Below the pieces are notes generated by a model. It was not told where the DNA came from. It ran no database searches and worked only from the letters and a program-made list of their open reading frames with translations. Source: Fomitopsis serialis (lineage: Eukaryota; Basidiomycota; Agaricomycetes; Polyporales; Fomitopsidaceae). Taken from it: a stretch of 64,000 nucleotides of DNA. Below are positions 35,316 through 50,800 of the stretch, piece after piece. Both the position numbers and the translations under genes were made by a program. The stretch spans positions 56,329 through 120,328 of the forward strand of contig NW_025955091.1 in NCBI RefSeq assembly GCF_022376445.1, in the 5' to 3' direction. Each line of letters begins with the position of its first letter. Position 1 is the stretch's first letter.

Positions 35316-35465
35316 GCTTGTGCAGTTGGGATGACGGATTTATGCTGTTAGTTATATGCGTCGCTTGTTGAACTCCTATGCCATATGAAACACTACGAAC
35401 TCATGTATTGATCGTTACACCCTAAAGATACATATGATACACCTGCGTATGCCAGAGCAACGGAT

Positions 35466-36426
35466 CTAGTCGTAGAAGACGAGCAAACGGAGCTCGATCG
35501 ACTCCCTGAGAAGCGCGTCTTTGGGCGTGCTCGGGTCCTGGAACGCAGTGTGAGGCGTCAGGATCGCCGTGTCATCTTCCGTCTTTGAGTCGAAGCTATG
35601 CGCATCCATACGTCAGTTCAGTCGCCTCGCACACGGGTGTCCTGAGCAATACTCACCACTTGATGAGGACGAACTCATCTGGCTCCATGCCCCTCAAGTA
35701 CTTCCACTTGTGGTTCGGGTTGAACTTCACGCTGTTCGTCTCGCCCTTCCTGTCTTCGTACACCAAGTCTGTAGCGACTAGGTCCCCCTTGTAGTCTACG
35801 GAGCGGAAGTCGCAGAGGGCGAGCGGCCAGTCGTACGCGGCGTGCGAGATGGGGCGCCAGAGGTTGATGATCTGGAAGCGACGCTGGAGGAGCGCGGGAG
35901 CGTCTGTGGGTGGGAGGTGTCGGTGCACGCGCGCGATGGCGGCGGCGGCCGTCTGGTCGACGTGCGCCTGCGGGACGGGCTGCCGCCTCTGCGGCGAATC
36001 GTCGGGCTCGCCTGGGCGGCGGCGGCGGATCGCTGGCGGGGAGGGATGCCGGTCAGCGTTGCACTCTGAGCAGTAGAGTTGGTCGGGACTTACTGTGATC
36101 GAAGATGACGGCACGACTTGCGCCGGTGAACTTCTTCACGAGCTCGATGCTCTCGGGGTAGTACTCCGCCTCGACCGCTGCGTCGTTGGTGAACGCCTTG
36201 TGCGTAGCGGCTTCGCGGCCGAACTGGAAGCCGGCGGTGTCGAGAGTGACGGAGTCCTCCTTACCGCGGAGGTTCTCGATCTCGACGATATGCGACTCTT
36301 GCTTGATGTTCGTGCGGCGCTTACCGGTCGCAGGGTCCGAGTTGACGTGGGTGTAGGGCTTGGAGCCGTCCTCGGGGGAGTGAAGTAGAAGACCTCGGCG
36401 GTGACGGACTGTGGCTGGTCAGACAT
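35466..36426 (-). CDS. CmcJ/GA4-desaturase-like protein 1
   Basis: Member of the fungal CmcJ/NvfI/asaB-type family, often annotated as methyltransferase or GA4 desaturase; several members act in secondary metabolism, but most have no known substrate. The minus-strand start at 36426 gives MSDQPQSVTAEVFYFTPP. After a frame correction in the G/C run at 36374-36378 it reads EDGSKPYTHVNSDPATGKRR, ENLRGKEDSVTLDTAGFQF and YYPESIELVKKFTGASRAVI. After an intron come RFQIINLWRPISHAAYDWPL, LALCDFRSVDYKGDLVATDL and KWKYLRGMEPDEFVLIK. The last exon gives CFDSKTEDDTAILTPHTAFQ and RESIELRLLVFYD with stop at 35466-35468. The run has five bases where six would keep the frame. Its paralogue is at 51.8-52.7 kb. 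Confidence 0.83.
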
Positions 36427-38901
<2,475 letters not shown>

Positions 38902-41096
38902 GCGCTGCTCCACCATTCTTGTCTGGTCTCCTGCGGCTGACGCGTGGTCTTGTTGGGAGGATGTCTGGTGTCTTCACCGTTGTATTCTCGTTGTACAGTA
39001 CACTCTACGTATCATGATGTCATGACATTCGCTATGTCTTTGGTGCTCTTATACTGCGAGTGCAACGTTGGCGCAGTACGATCGAGCGCGACCGAGTTCT
39101 TCGACGGCGACAGTCGCTCCTCCATATCTCATGTTGAATGCGTGGTGAGTTCTGATTCGAAGTGTCCTGTACATGCATCGACCAATACAACCTTTGCCAG
39201 GTACGGTTGCGATACCGTCTCATCCTCCGGATCCAGTGGCGCGCCACAGTAACCATCCGCGTTAGTCCTCGCCCTCAACGTTGCACAACCCTTCTTCCGT
39301 TCCGTGCGTGCGGCGCGAGTGAATGACAGACAGCTCAAAGTAGGCGAGGGGCCGAGGTCATGTGTGACAGGTACGTCGAGCCGAGGGTCAAGGATGGGGC
39401 TTCTGTGGACTCTGACAGAGTGCCAGTGACGTGTTGCGGGCGTCGGGTGAGGTCTTGATAGGAGTGTCGGAGAATGTTTGAGGGACGACGTCGGCAGGTC
39501 AGGGCGCCGGATGTGAGGGAACTTGGATGAGGGGGCTATGGTGGGTCCGTTGTTCTACGAGGTATTTTCACAAACAAATGAGTTTACTGGTGCTGATGAT
39601 GTATTCATGGAAGGTGGTCCGTAGTGTTGCCTTTTCTTCAGATGTAGAAAGTATGAGGGAAAGCCGTGGGCACCCGTCGGTGAGTTGACTGTTTGCATGA
39701 TTGGGCCGCTGACATTTCTGAGCGGGGAAGAATTCCTAGTCCCTGGTACCGAAGGTGCGTGTACAGCTGTGTGCAGGCCTCGAACACTCGTACTGAGTCT
39801 GCGCGGGACTTCGTCTCACAAATAGGTCAACAGCACTCGTCCGTGAACCAATCGAAGGCGAGCGCCATGTGCTTATTCCTGACAGGACCTGGGAAGCATG
39901 CATCGGAGCGCGGCAGGCCAGGAAAGAAACCGATCCCCTCGGTGATGGGGATGTGACATACTCTGACAGACGATCAGATGTGGAAAGCGGGGCGCAGTGC
40001 GGCGGAGGCGACTAGCGATGGCGATTGGCCGGCCGGATTGCACGCGCACACAGGGGCCCACAAGAACGGGAAGGTCACGGTGTTTTTCGTTGTCTGGCTG
40101 AATTATTGACAGGCCAGTAATCTAGGTGCGCTGCGAATGACTTGCCTGGGTCTGGGTTGAACGTTGAGGGAGCCCTCCAGGAGACGTGGTTGGTCGACTG
40201 GAGCCGATCTTCTGGAGGGAACGGTTCGGATTGGAATCGAGGGGCGACGCCACTGACGGACGGGCGAACATTTCGCCCTCCTCCTCCCCCGTGGGGCCCC
40301 TTTCAGTCACCTTTGCAAAAGGATTCCCCCGCTTCCATTTGTGGGGGGAGGGGTTCGCGATGGGAGTTGGGACGCGTTTTCTGTGAATTGGCGGGGATCC
40401 GCGCGGCTTGCATTGAAAAACAGACAAATGTCTGAATCCAAATGCCTCGGACGAGCTGGCGCACTTGTCCTTCGTTACTCGCGGACCGCCTCGGTCCCGC
40501 AACATCGATGATCAGTGCCCACGGCGGCCGCTCGGCGCGCATGCCCCTATTTTCCGCTCGGAACCAATCATCCAGTGGCCACTCTGCGTTTGGTTGCCGT
40601 GGCATGGCTGGCACGCTGGTTAGCCCCGCGCTCGTTCTGCCATGATACGTGGAAGCGACGGTAGCGTCGATCCGCCATCAACTTGAAGCACTCGCACAAT
40701 CACCCGTACTTCCGTTCGCAACGGGCGAAGAGTGAATTCCCCTTCGATGGTAGAAAATTACCGTACCCAGCTAGGTCGGTCGAAACCCAAATGCTATGTC
40801 ACCCCCCGATGCTGAGTCGCAGCTTCGAAGTTCAGATGCGATCACCATAGCGGCAGGAACGACGCGACGGAACCCGTGTCTTGCGTCTGTCCGCTTGGTG
40901 ATCGAAAGCCGCCCGCATAAACATGGCCCGATCCAGATCCAGATCTTACGTGCTCTCAGGTCTTCTAAGGTCCTGACCCCGTAGAGCCGTTCCCGTTGCG
41001 TCTTAAATCTGCCTGCGCGCCGGCGTTGTCGAATCCGCCGTGTTTTTCTCCCCTCTGCGCGTCCCCCCTACTGCTCCCCGGTGTATGTAGAACACT
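38902..41096. other. Intergenic, nothing recognised
   Basis: About 2.2 kb with no protein motif on either strand. Open frames at 40.1-40.6 kb on both strands are short, overlap one another and are driven by GC content. G- and C-run-rich sequence around 40.27-40.37 kb is notable only for composition. Confidence 0.4.
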
Positions 41097-43021
41097 ATGG
41101 TGTATGGCTTCGAGACCTCCCTGGTGACTGTTACGAGCCAGAACCTCCACACGAGCCTGGGGTCTCTTATCATCGGAGGCTTGGCGGCCACCGCGTGCGT
41201 TGTCTACATTTCGCAGTCATGGGATGAAATCTCTAATGTTAATTGGTGTAGACTCTCCGGTATTGTGTGCATGCAAACGGTGCTATATGCCCGTCTGTTT
41301 GAAAACGACTCCGGCATTCTGAAGTCGGTGGTGAGTGGCTCTACATCTCGATGCTTCCGCGACCGAGATTGATGCTCTATGAAGGTTGCGCTTGTGTTGT
41401 GGGTGCACTGCGTTGATCCGCACTGAGCATGTCTCACATTCCGCCTCTAGCTTCCTGGATGTTCTCCATACATGCATGGTGTGGGTGGCCGACTGGCAGT
41501 ACTTCGTGAGCAGCTTCGGTGACCCGAATATCACGGACCATGTGTTCTGGAGTGCCGGGGTACGCCGACTTCGCTGCATTTCTCGTGTTTTTGGGCTCAT
41601 ATGGTTGTTGCTTCACAGCTCACGATTGCTCTGACTGCAATCACGACCGTCACCGTACACCTGTACGTAACCTGCCTCTCCCTGGCTGCAAGCTGTGAGG
41701 TTGACATATTTGCTTCAAAGATTCTTTACCTATCGGCTGTACCGATTGAGCAAGGGCAATTGGTTCGTTATTGGACCTATGATGATCCTCTCTTTGGCCC
41801 GAGTCGGTACGCCACCAGCTCAGACTTCTCTGCTCTGCGACTGATCTTGGAGGACTTCTAGTGTCCGCCATCGGTATGTCCCCTCGCTTCATATACTTCC
41901 GCCGTACTAATATCAGCATATCATCAAGCCACATCCGCAGAGCTGTGCGTCGATCCCAACTAATCTGTCCGTCATTCACTGACAGTCATGTTCAGCATTC
42001 GCCTGGGGAGCTTCTATGAATTCTATGTACACTACCGCGTAAGAGTCCGTTAGTCTCCTGTCTATGCGTCGGGCTCAACATGCTCTGTCGGCAGTGGATG
42101 TTCACGCTCGGTTTGGTCTTGTCGACAGCGCTGGACGTAATGATTACGAGTGGGCTGTGTCTATATCTCAGAAAAAGCCGGCACGGTGGCAGCGGGCGGT
42201 GCGCAAAATTCACTCATTTGTACAGGCCGTGCGTACTCATGGACTGCTATCCAGACTTGATCACATCCTCAACTCCGTGACGCTATACACCGTCGAAAAC
42301 GGCATGATTACAGCGTGCGTCCACCCTCGGATGATGGAGCATACAGTGAATCTAATCTCCACAGCATTGCCACGGTCTTGTCATTGATCTTTGTAAGTTT
42401 CGTTGCCACTGTGTCGGCTGTGGGATCGCTCACGAGTTTGTCTAGTGGCTGGCGAAACCGCATGCTCTGGTTTACCTCGGACTTCACTTCGCCATCAGCA
42501 AACGTACGTCGCTGCCTTCTACGTAATCATATGGCGTAGCCACGGCTGACGCCCCACCCAGTCTATGCGAACTCGTTCCTTGCATCGTACGTATCCAAGC
42601 CAGGGCTATATCCTACATTCTGACAATATATGTACAGTATGAACGCACGCAAGATGCTGAGAGTACAAAACTCACAAAGCTCAGGATCAGGTCATCGGCT
42701 GCCTGTCATCTTCGCCCACCACTTCACACGCGGCGACCGGCGCTCATCGGTGCGTACCTGTCCCTACGACATCCCCGCACGAGATCGACGTCTGACACAG
42801 ATGATGCCTACTCAGCCTGACGCCGTCGATCTGACTGGCACCAAGGTGACCCTTCTCCTCCTACCTTTCATTGAGAGATTACGCTGACACGGTGCATCGT
42901 GATGATATAGCTGCAGATAACCGTGGACAAGACGGTCGATTACGTCACGGACGACGTACCCGTGTCGAGGCACGACCCGGGCGAGGGCAAGGCAGACATA
43001 ACCATGGGCAACGCGGTATGA
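41097..43021 (+). CDS. DUF6534-type seven-helix membrane protein
   Basis: Basidiomycete-specific membrane family of unknown role. The start MVYGFETSLVTVTSQNLHTS is followed by LGSLIIGGLAATA (the typical opening). After an intron, LSGIVCMQTVLYARLFENDS follows. VALVLWVHC is joined over a small intron to DVLHTCMVWVADWQYFVSSF, the third helix region. WMFTLGLVLSTALDVMITSG and LCLYLRKSR form helix five. LDHILNSVTLYTVENGMITA leads to SIATVLSLI. VYANSFLAS is split by an intron from MNARKMLRV, the family's usual closing element. The tail gives LQITVDKTVDYVTDDVPVSR and stops at 43019-43021. About nine short introns; some boundaries (41.6-42.0 kb) are uncertain. No signal peptide, as usual for the family. 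Confidence 0.8.
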
Positions 43022-43984
43022 CCTCCGCGTCAGTGATGCCTTGCGCAACCTCCGTAAATAGGTGTGGCCACGGCTAGAGATTTCCGTGCTGCTGAACTCA
43101 TGGGAGTCGCCTTGTAACTGAGTACGATGCCGCCCGACGGAGTGCTGTTGTTGTAACCACCGCTGTTTCGCTTGTCTGTCTGCACACGCTACGATACCAC
43201 TGCCCCGCTTACTTTAGTTACAAACGAATATGGATCAGGTTGGACTGGACTAGATTGGGTTCCGCTTTACCGGATCATGGAGTGGATCGAAGTGGACCTG
43301 CGTCCGACGGCCTGAGAGCGCGGTGTCTTCCTGCTTGCGGTGTGCGTCGTACGGGAGCCATACTACTAATTGTGTGCCTTCTGTGAAGGAGGAACCTGCA
43401 TGTACTGGCACCCATGCTCCGAACTCGTGTGTTGCACGTTCAGCGCAGACTTGCCTCGAGCCTTACTAACATGGTCGAACGGTATGTAAGATCCATTCTG
43501 GTACCAGCGCGTGTCAGAAGTACCACACGCACGACATGCCCTTGTCCATAGACAAGAACTCATATGCTGATACTCGAAAAACTCAGCACCGTATACTCGC
43601 AAGTGTCCTTCGACATAATGACATCGGGTTAAGTGCTCGGGTGTCAACGGACCACGTACGGTCGAAGGTCCGCGAGAACAAAGTTTTAGACTGGACATGA
43701 AGCAGGAGGATGGTTGAAGCACTGCGAAGGCGTCCATTTCCGGCACGAGGAGGCAAGGAGGCAGATAGCTGGCTAAGGCGCAGGCCAACATGCCCGCAGG
43801 GCCTTAAGGCCTTATCATCAGTAACTGAGGCCGAGCAGCAAGCTCTCCATAGCGGAGTATATGAGCTTCCATGTCTGCCGAACCCGCGCATTGACACGAA
43901 CCCACCTCCGCGATTCAGTTGGCTACGGCATAGTAGGAATCGAAGGCATCACAGGACTCACTCCATTGCAGTCTTCCGCATACC
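43022..43984. other. Intergenic, nothing recognised
   Basis: Between two co-oriented genes. Minus-strand open frames (43.37-43.90 kb) contain no motif. It probably holds the promoter of the gene at 43985. Confidence 0.35.
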
Positions 43985-45006
43985 ATGAAACGCAGCGCAG
44001 CCATACCAGACTTCATCTATGAGTTCCCCGCGTACTGGACGATCCCTGTATATGAGGACACCCTGGGGATGGGCGGCGTCTTCGCGCCCCCTCATCCCTT
44101 CCTGCCGCTGAAGACCACGTACCATTCAAGTCCTGGCCCCCGCTCACCACCTTCGCGACCACGACCGCGGCGCTCGCATACGATGAACGTCCCACCAAGC
44201 ACCCACCCCGAACATCCGCCCTGGGCGCACGTCGCACAGACATACGCCTGGGTGCTCGATCAGAGCTTCGCGGAGATGGCGCGCAAGAACGAGGAGACCG
44301 TCCGCTGGATCATGGAGCAGCAGCGCCGCGACGTGCTCCGCGCGGTGGAAGCTACGCGCGAAGCCATGGCGTTCGTACACAGCGTCGCTGCGGGTGTGCA
44401 GGCTGAGGCGGATGCCGCGGCGGCTGAGTACCGCTTCAGGAGATCTGGACAGCACCGGTAGACGCGAGGTGGAGACGCGAGGCGGAGGACTCCGTACAAG
44501 AGGAGCTGAGACGCCTCCAGCAGGCACGGCAGAACACGGAACGATGCCGGAAGTCGTACGAAAGGCGGAAGGCTGAGGAGGCGGACATGGAGAGGAGACG
44601 CGGCGAGGTACTGCGAAGGTCAAAGGAGAAGCGGAAGCAGGCAGAGAAACAGCTATGGGCGACATACGAGTCTCGTTGGGCATTAATCGCAGGTCCATCG
44701 TCGCCGAAGAAACGTACGGAGCCGCTGACATTCCGGTCGATCCCATGGCCCATGTTCGTACAACCGGAGACCGTGGAGGACATAACTCCAGCACGCATAA
44801 CGTTGTTTGTACTGTCACCCTCCCATTCAGAGGGTCAGTCACGAAAGGAGAGGATCAAGGCAGCGCTGAGACGATGGCATCCCGATCGATTCGGGCGATG
44901 GATTGCGCGGGTAGACGAGTGCGACAGACGGAAGGTGGAGGAGGGCGCTGGCATTGTCGTCCGTTGTTTGAACGACCTGCTGGAGAGGGACGATGACCAG
45001 GTCTAG
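43985..45006 (+). CDS. Hypothetical protein with NFKBIL1/J-like C-terminus, frame disturbed
   Basis: The start MKRSAAIPDFIYEFPAYWTI is followed by VPPSTHPEHPPWAHVAQTYA and a helical part (RKNEETVRWIMEQQRRDVLR). The frame stops at 44461. The downstream frame, from about 44449, carries a long Arg/Glu/Gln helix (RREAEDSVQEELRRLQQARQ, RRSKEKRKQAEKQLWATYES). It then gives PLTFRSIPWPMFVQPETVED and the end RKERIKAALRRWHPDRFGRW with VEEGAGIVVRCLNDLLERDD. The RWHPDRF block is seen at the C-terminus of NFKBIL1-like and related fungal proteins and resembles the HPD element of J domains. Loss of one base near 44440 explains the break. The role is unknown, possibly RNA- or chaperone-linked. Confidence 0.65.
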
Positions 45007-45653
45007 GCGACTTTGACGTTTCGCTGCGAGCTTTTCTTGATGTAAAAAGTTATGGCCACCTCGGTAGCGTCAGGCACGCAAGCTGCATACAGGGGTCGCA
45101 TTCTATGCGTCCATGATACCCTATGGATGCAGTTCTCACGTTCTATGTCATCTGTAGAATAGTACGTTAGCGTTGTACATACGAAATTGCCGTACACGTA
45201 CCAGAAGGTACAGAACCGCTGCAATTTACTTACTGAGATGCCACTGAACTCAGAACTCGGCGCTCAGTGCAGCCAAGTGAGTCCTTTTCAGCAGGAATGT
45301 CACCAGCAATTATGTCCAAACAAAGCCTCCATTTTGTTTTGACTACATTGGAGACAGTGTTTAAGTGGACACGGTGGTCAAGAAGAAAGGAGTGATAAGG
45401 ACGAGACACGCGGTTAGTGAACGCGGCAAGCAGGATCGCGTGACCGCGTCACTTGACCCTTGCGCCCGACGGCCTCGAGAAGGTTGCGCACGACGTCGAC
45501 GGCGGCCCTCCGACGCCCGCGCACACTTCAGAATGGCTGCCAGGTACACACGCCAGCTTCTCTACTCCCATCATATCGCTGTCGTCGTAGTGCGCTCGGA
45601 GCGGAGATACCGTCAACACTTGTTGCTTCGGTATACGTGCATCCAAGAGAGAT
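45007..45653. other. Intergenic, nothing recognised
   Basis: It contains the end of the preceding gene and the promoter of the mitochondrial carrier. No motif is visible in the short open frames at 45.36-45.66 kb on either strand. Confidence 0.35.
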
Positions 45654-47066
45654 ATGTCCACTAACGGGGAGAACTCGCAATATGTCCTGAAGTTCGCTGG
45701 TGCGGCTATCAGCAGTGAGTGGAATGGCTTGCAATTTTGTGAATGTGCGCTGAGCTTGATGGTGCGGTACAGACATGGCTGCGTCGGCGGCTACCAATCC
45801 GTTGGATATGTGAGTCTCAAGTTACTCACACCAGATGGCCTCTACAAACGAAGCCTTTTATGCCACCGCAGCGTCAAGGTCAGACAACAGCTGCGCACAC
45901 AAACACCGGGAGCGCGCACCAATGCTTTCTGGACCGTGGGCGTCGAGATGGCACGCACCGAGGGCGTCCTGAGCCTTATGAAGGGCTTCTCGGCGAGTAT
46001 GCTTCGCGAGCTCGTCTACTCAGGCATGCGGCTGGGTTCCTACGAGTACTTCAAGGACGTGTGCGTATACAGCTCCCTACTATTGTTTCATGAACTGAGA
46101 TGCTACTGCGAACCTGCGACTTAAGGCTGTATGAGCGATCGCGGGGCTCGCTGAGTAGAGAGGGGATTGGGCTGAAGGTAGCTGCTGCAACAATCGCGTC
46201 CGCCCTTGGATCGTGAGTCTCAATCTGACGTTAGGTCATTCACATACTGAGGACGTCCCAGAGCCATTGCGAACCCGACAGACTTGGTCAAAGGTCCGTC
46301 TATCGCTCGACATGTCATTGCGCCCTTGGTCATGCTTCGTGTCAGTGCGCATGCAGGCCTACTATCCTTCCGGGAGCCCATACAGGAATATGCGCCACGC
46401 GTTCGCAATGATATGGAAGGAGGGTGTGGCACCAGCCGCATCTACGGGTCTAGGGTCCGTGTCAGACGGTCTCCGTGCGCTCTATCGTGGTTCGACTCCG
46501 ACGACCGTGCGCGGGATCGTGTTGTCAGTATCGCAAATATGCTCGTATGATCAGGCGAAGCAGGTGCTCAAGCGGCGGGAGCTCATGCAGGAGGGGGTGG
46601 GGTTGCATTTCGTAGCGAGCATGTTTGCAGGGTGGGTGTTCATTGCGGGTTGAGACTAGTGCGAAGGCGGATTTCTGATACAACGAACCGTGCAGGCTTG
46701 TCTGCTCGATCACGTCGAATCCTGTGGGTGAGTCGCGCGCTGAACTTTAGTGATCGGCGATATGATGAGGACTAATGATGTATTCTACTGACTCTAGATG
46801 TCGTGAAGGTGCGGCTCATGAACGATAGCGGCCGGGAGTATCAGGGCGTATCCGACTGTGTGCGGAACATCATGGCGAAGGAAGGACCCCTCGCATTTTA
46901 CAAGGGCTTTGGCATGTGCTGGGCACGTGTGAGTCGGAAATATCTGCATGTGCTGCGCGTGGATGTCGCTGACGATCCTCCCTCTTGCTCAGCTAGGACT
47001 GCACACGGTGCTGACATTCGTCGTCTTCGAGCGATTACGACTTCTATTTGGGGTTGGTGCACTGTG
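45654..47066 (+). CDS. Mitochondrial carrier (dicarboxylate/UCP-like branch)
   Basis: Inner-mitochondrial-membrane solute carrier with three repeated modules. The start MSTNGENSQYVLKFAGAAIS leads over an intron to MAASAATNPLD, then (after an intron with GTGAGT) VKVRQQLRTQTPG: the first Px[DE]xx[KR]x[RK] signature. Module one ends FSASMLRELVYSGMRLGSYE. Module two has AIANPTDLVKVRMQAYYPSG (second signature, split by an intron) and GLRALYRGSTPTTVRGIVLS, QICSYDQAKQVLKRREL. Module three has LVCSITSNPVDVVKVRLMND and EGPLAFYKGFGMCWAR, ending LGLHTVLTFVVFERLRLLFG and VGAL, with stop at 47064-47066. The pattern fits the dicarboxylate carrier/UCP/oxoglutarate branch; the substrate cannot be fixed. Seven or so short introns. 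Confidence 0.86.
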
Positions 47067-47852
47067 AATGAGGCTACGTTGTATGACTGAGTTATGTCGT
47101 CTGTATTCTTACTACAAGTTCTTGTAAGCTGTGTGCCATTCTATCCGAGACTTTGAGAAGTCTCAGCACCAGCCTGGGATCGAGAGAGGGGGCTCGACAG
47201 AACGCAGAGGATGCTGCATTCATTTTCGAGCGCATCTTGTTGGCATACCGGTCCCGAGCCACTCACTACATTGCTGTACATCACGGTGGCGTGCCGGTCA
47301 TGGTACCAGCCTGAGTACTTGGCTAAGTGCAAAAAAAAATCTGATAGAGCATCTCTCCCTTCGTGCAACTCTACGGTAGCTATCCCATAGAAACATGCTG
47401 CTACCAGTGATCTTGTCCTGGTTACTTTGCGCTCGACAGTGAGCGCGTATCAGCTTGTCTGTTCAGGATGACTTGTAAGTACTATAGTCCGATTGTGGCG
47501 CCTTGCGGCCCTTGCCGAGTCACACGCGAAGAACGCGACGCGTGTTCTTTCACGTGACCGCGATGTTCGGCGTGCCTCATTGTTCACTCATTCGGGATTA
47601 CAAGCAGATTGCTTCTCGCATCGCATCCACCACTAGCAACGTCGACCACTCGTCCCTTCTGGCTGTGTCTATCTGCATATACCCATATAATCTTCCGATA
47701 GCCAGCAGATCAGCAACCTAAACTCATATCCGCCCCATCAAGGTATCGTTCAACTTGAAGTTGACCTGGCCCATCTAGTCTGCCCGTAGTTTTGGTCTAA
47801 TTTATTGGTATCCGTGATATCTGGGCTGTCGCTCTTTTGAACAGGAAGTGAC
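47067..47852. other. Intergenic, nothing recognised
   Basis: Spacer between two co-oriented genes with no recognisable coding region. A short A tract (47330-47338) is present. Confidence 0.4.
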
Positions 47853-50800
47853 ATGAGCAGTGATTCATCGTGAGTACTTTACTTATGGGAGAGTAGGGAA
47901 GGGTGCGACATAGCAGCTGTGCGCTATCCACAGCCTCTGCTGCTATTCCGTTCATTTCGCTCCGGTTTGCTTGCTCGACTAACGTGCTTGTCTCACACCA
48001 GAAGAGACAACTCTCCTGTAAGTCGACGAGGGTGCACATCTCGCTCCGTGCAAGAAGACTCACTGTCTTCACCATTAGAGACTGTACCGTCGTCCTGCAT
48101 CCCCTGGTTCGGATGATGAATTATTCGACGCAGCCAGATCTCTCTCGTCCTTTCGTGCAACGCCGCGCTCTGCACAGCAAGAGCATTATACCACCGCTTA
48201 CCCACAGCATGGCAGTGCGCACCGCCCGTCAAGCTCCTACCAGAGTGCTGGGGCACCGGCTACGTCGTACCATCAGGCTGGGCCGTCGTCTACATCATAT
48301 CAGAGCGCTGGAACGACATCTACGTCGTATGCGAGTGCTAGACCATTGTCTACGACCTATCACAGTTCTTCTGGACAACCGACTACATCTTACCCATCTG
48401 CTCATCCGTCATCTATCTCTACTTCTCAGACTCTTGCACCTCCCTCATCTCAGCATCCATCCATAGCCAACTACAATGCTCCTACCACTATCCCTTACTC
48501 GTCTTCACGCCCTTCACACGCAGCACCATCGATGCAGCAAGCGCCTACCAACTATAATGAGCCCCAACCAGAAAAAAGCTCTAAGAAGAAGAGCTCCGGT
48601 TCCAAGGGAAAAGAGAAGGAGAAGGAACGACATAAGTCGAGTTCAAGCTCGTCCAAGAAGCACAAAGACCGGGACACAACGCGGGCGCAGAACCCGTATC
48701 CTGCCGCAACTGCGCCCGATTCGGGTCCGCCCCCTGCGCCCCAGTATCCGATGCCCCAACCCCCCATTCCTGGAACGCAAACCGCATTCCGAGTGGAAAG
48801 CTACGTGAACGATCCGCGGGCGGGGCCCTCGCCGGCGCCGCAATCGAGGGGACCGTACTCGTCGGACTTCCGAGTGACGCCTCCAGCACGGTCAGGTAAC
48901 TCGGCGAACATGTCGACGCATCGTACCTCTACACATGGTGTGCCTGGGCTGATGAACGGCGGCCCAGCGAGGTAGCTCCGGCCCCAGTGCTGCCAGCCAG
49001 GAAGAACAGAAACGCTCTTATTATCGAACCGATTACGAGAAACAGCGCCAGTCGGCACCAGCGCACCGCCGACATACAAACAGCAGCGGTAGCACTATTA
49101 CACGCCGAGAATCTCCTGCATACGCACATCCTTCCAGTCATCATTCCTCTGCACCACCCCCCACTTCGGCTGCATACTCGTATCCCGAACCAGACCCTCA
49201 TCATTCCGGTAGCCACGCATATGTCCCTCCTGCCAGCTACCGCCCGCCAAGCCCTGTGCCCGATTATGCGGACTATGAGCCGCCCAGTCTCCAAACCGAG
49301 TCTTGGCGGGCACCTTCACCGTCCCGGCTACTAGCAACAGGCATAACTCTCCGGAGCGTCACCATCGCTCTCGGTCCCATAGACACGAGCAAGATACCAA
49401 CTCTTACCGTGACAACCCTCCTCCATCCTACCATCGCTCCAGCCCTCCACCCCCCGAGCTGAGGTACATGCTCCGCGTCCTGAGCCAGCCTACAATAGGG
49501 CACCGCCCCTGCCCGCTCCCTCCGCATCCCAGCCACTACACGTCGGCTCCCTTGACATTGGCCGAGCGCCCGCAGGCGCGCGAGTCCTGAGGACGTTGAC
49601 ATTGCTCATAGATGACCAACGTACTTGCGTTGGTGGCTCGAGTGCGCAGCCCGTGAGCATGCTTGCAGAGGTGCGCGTGCCGCTCAAACAGGCGGACAAT
49701 TCTGAGGATGGGTACTGGGCGGATGCAAAAGAAGTGTCGGACGAGCTGCAGGCGGGACCATCGAGGATAGACGGTGAGTAATTCTATCGTACGAAGATTG
49801 CGGTCCTGCTGGTCATGCAAATTGATGGGTTCTGGTCGGACTGGGCAGGTCGCGGAAAAATATATGCCATGCGAGGTCATTACCGCCAGTACTTTGTGCG
49901 GATCACTCCCGAGAGCGGTCTGGAGTATACTTCTGCGAACTTGAAGGTATCCCAAGAGCGGACACTCGAGCTTTACGTCGAAGACGTTAGTGATATGTTT
50001 CGTTCCGTGGCCGTCCTCAATACTGACTGATCGAACATAGTTACCACCAGTGTCGAAGGGCCCGCAAGTACAGAGTCAACTCCAGACGCAAAGCCAAGCA
50101 TATCCGTATGCGTCCCCTCGTTATGAACGTCGGCCCTTAACACCTATGGGGGATTCCATGACTGCGCCTCTATCTATACCGCCGCCGGCGAGGATGGCTA
50201 CACCCCTTCAGCCACCACCTCCGCCCGTTCGTCAAACATATCCTGCTATGACATCGGAGATACCCAGTTCAGTACCCCGGTATCACTATGATAGCGATCC
50301 GCCTCCGCGAAAGCCGAAGAAGAGGCATCGGTCACCGCGTTCCTCGATTGTCAACTACCCTCCGCCACCAGCAGACACCTCGTATCCTGCGACGGCGATG
50401 CCATACGAGCGTCCATACGAGCGTCCGCATCAACGATACGAGTCACCGCCGTCGGGATACGAGTCGGGTGCGCCCATGTCTGTGGCGCCGACCCCGCCGA
50501 TGTCCCGGTACTCGCCCATGTCCTATTCGCGGTCACCGCCGCCAGTGTTCTCCCCCGCCTCAGCTCCCGCCATCAATGTAATGCCGCCGCCTGGACACTC
50601 CTCCCCTTCACCTGCGCCTCCTACTTCGTACCACAGTGCCGAATATCATGGTTATCATAGCGACACGACTCCGCTACCGGGGCCTTCTTCTCCGAAGAAA
50701 GCAAGACATACTAGCAGGCGTGCGGAGGAGGGCTCGTCTAGTGCGATCGATTTGTCCTCCAGCCACCGCAGAACCCCGCCCGTGCAGGGCGCGGCGTCCA

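Noticed and set aside
46487..46500. String resembling the internal B box of a tRNA gene
   Set aside because: Lies inside the mitochondrial carrier (YRGSTPTT) and no cloverleaf can be formed around it.
48113..48466. Start at 48113 for the Ser/Pro-rich gene in a different frame
   Set aside because: The repeat and the downstream protein are in another frame, and the MSSDSS exon at 47853 joins RDNSPVSRRG by a proper intron.
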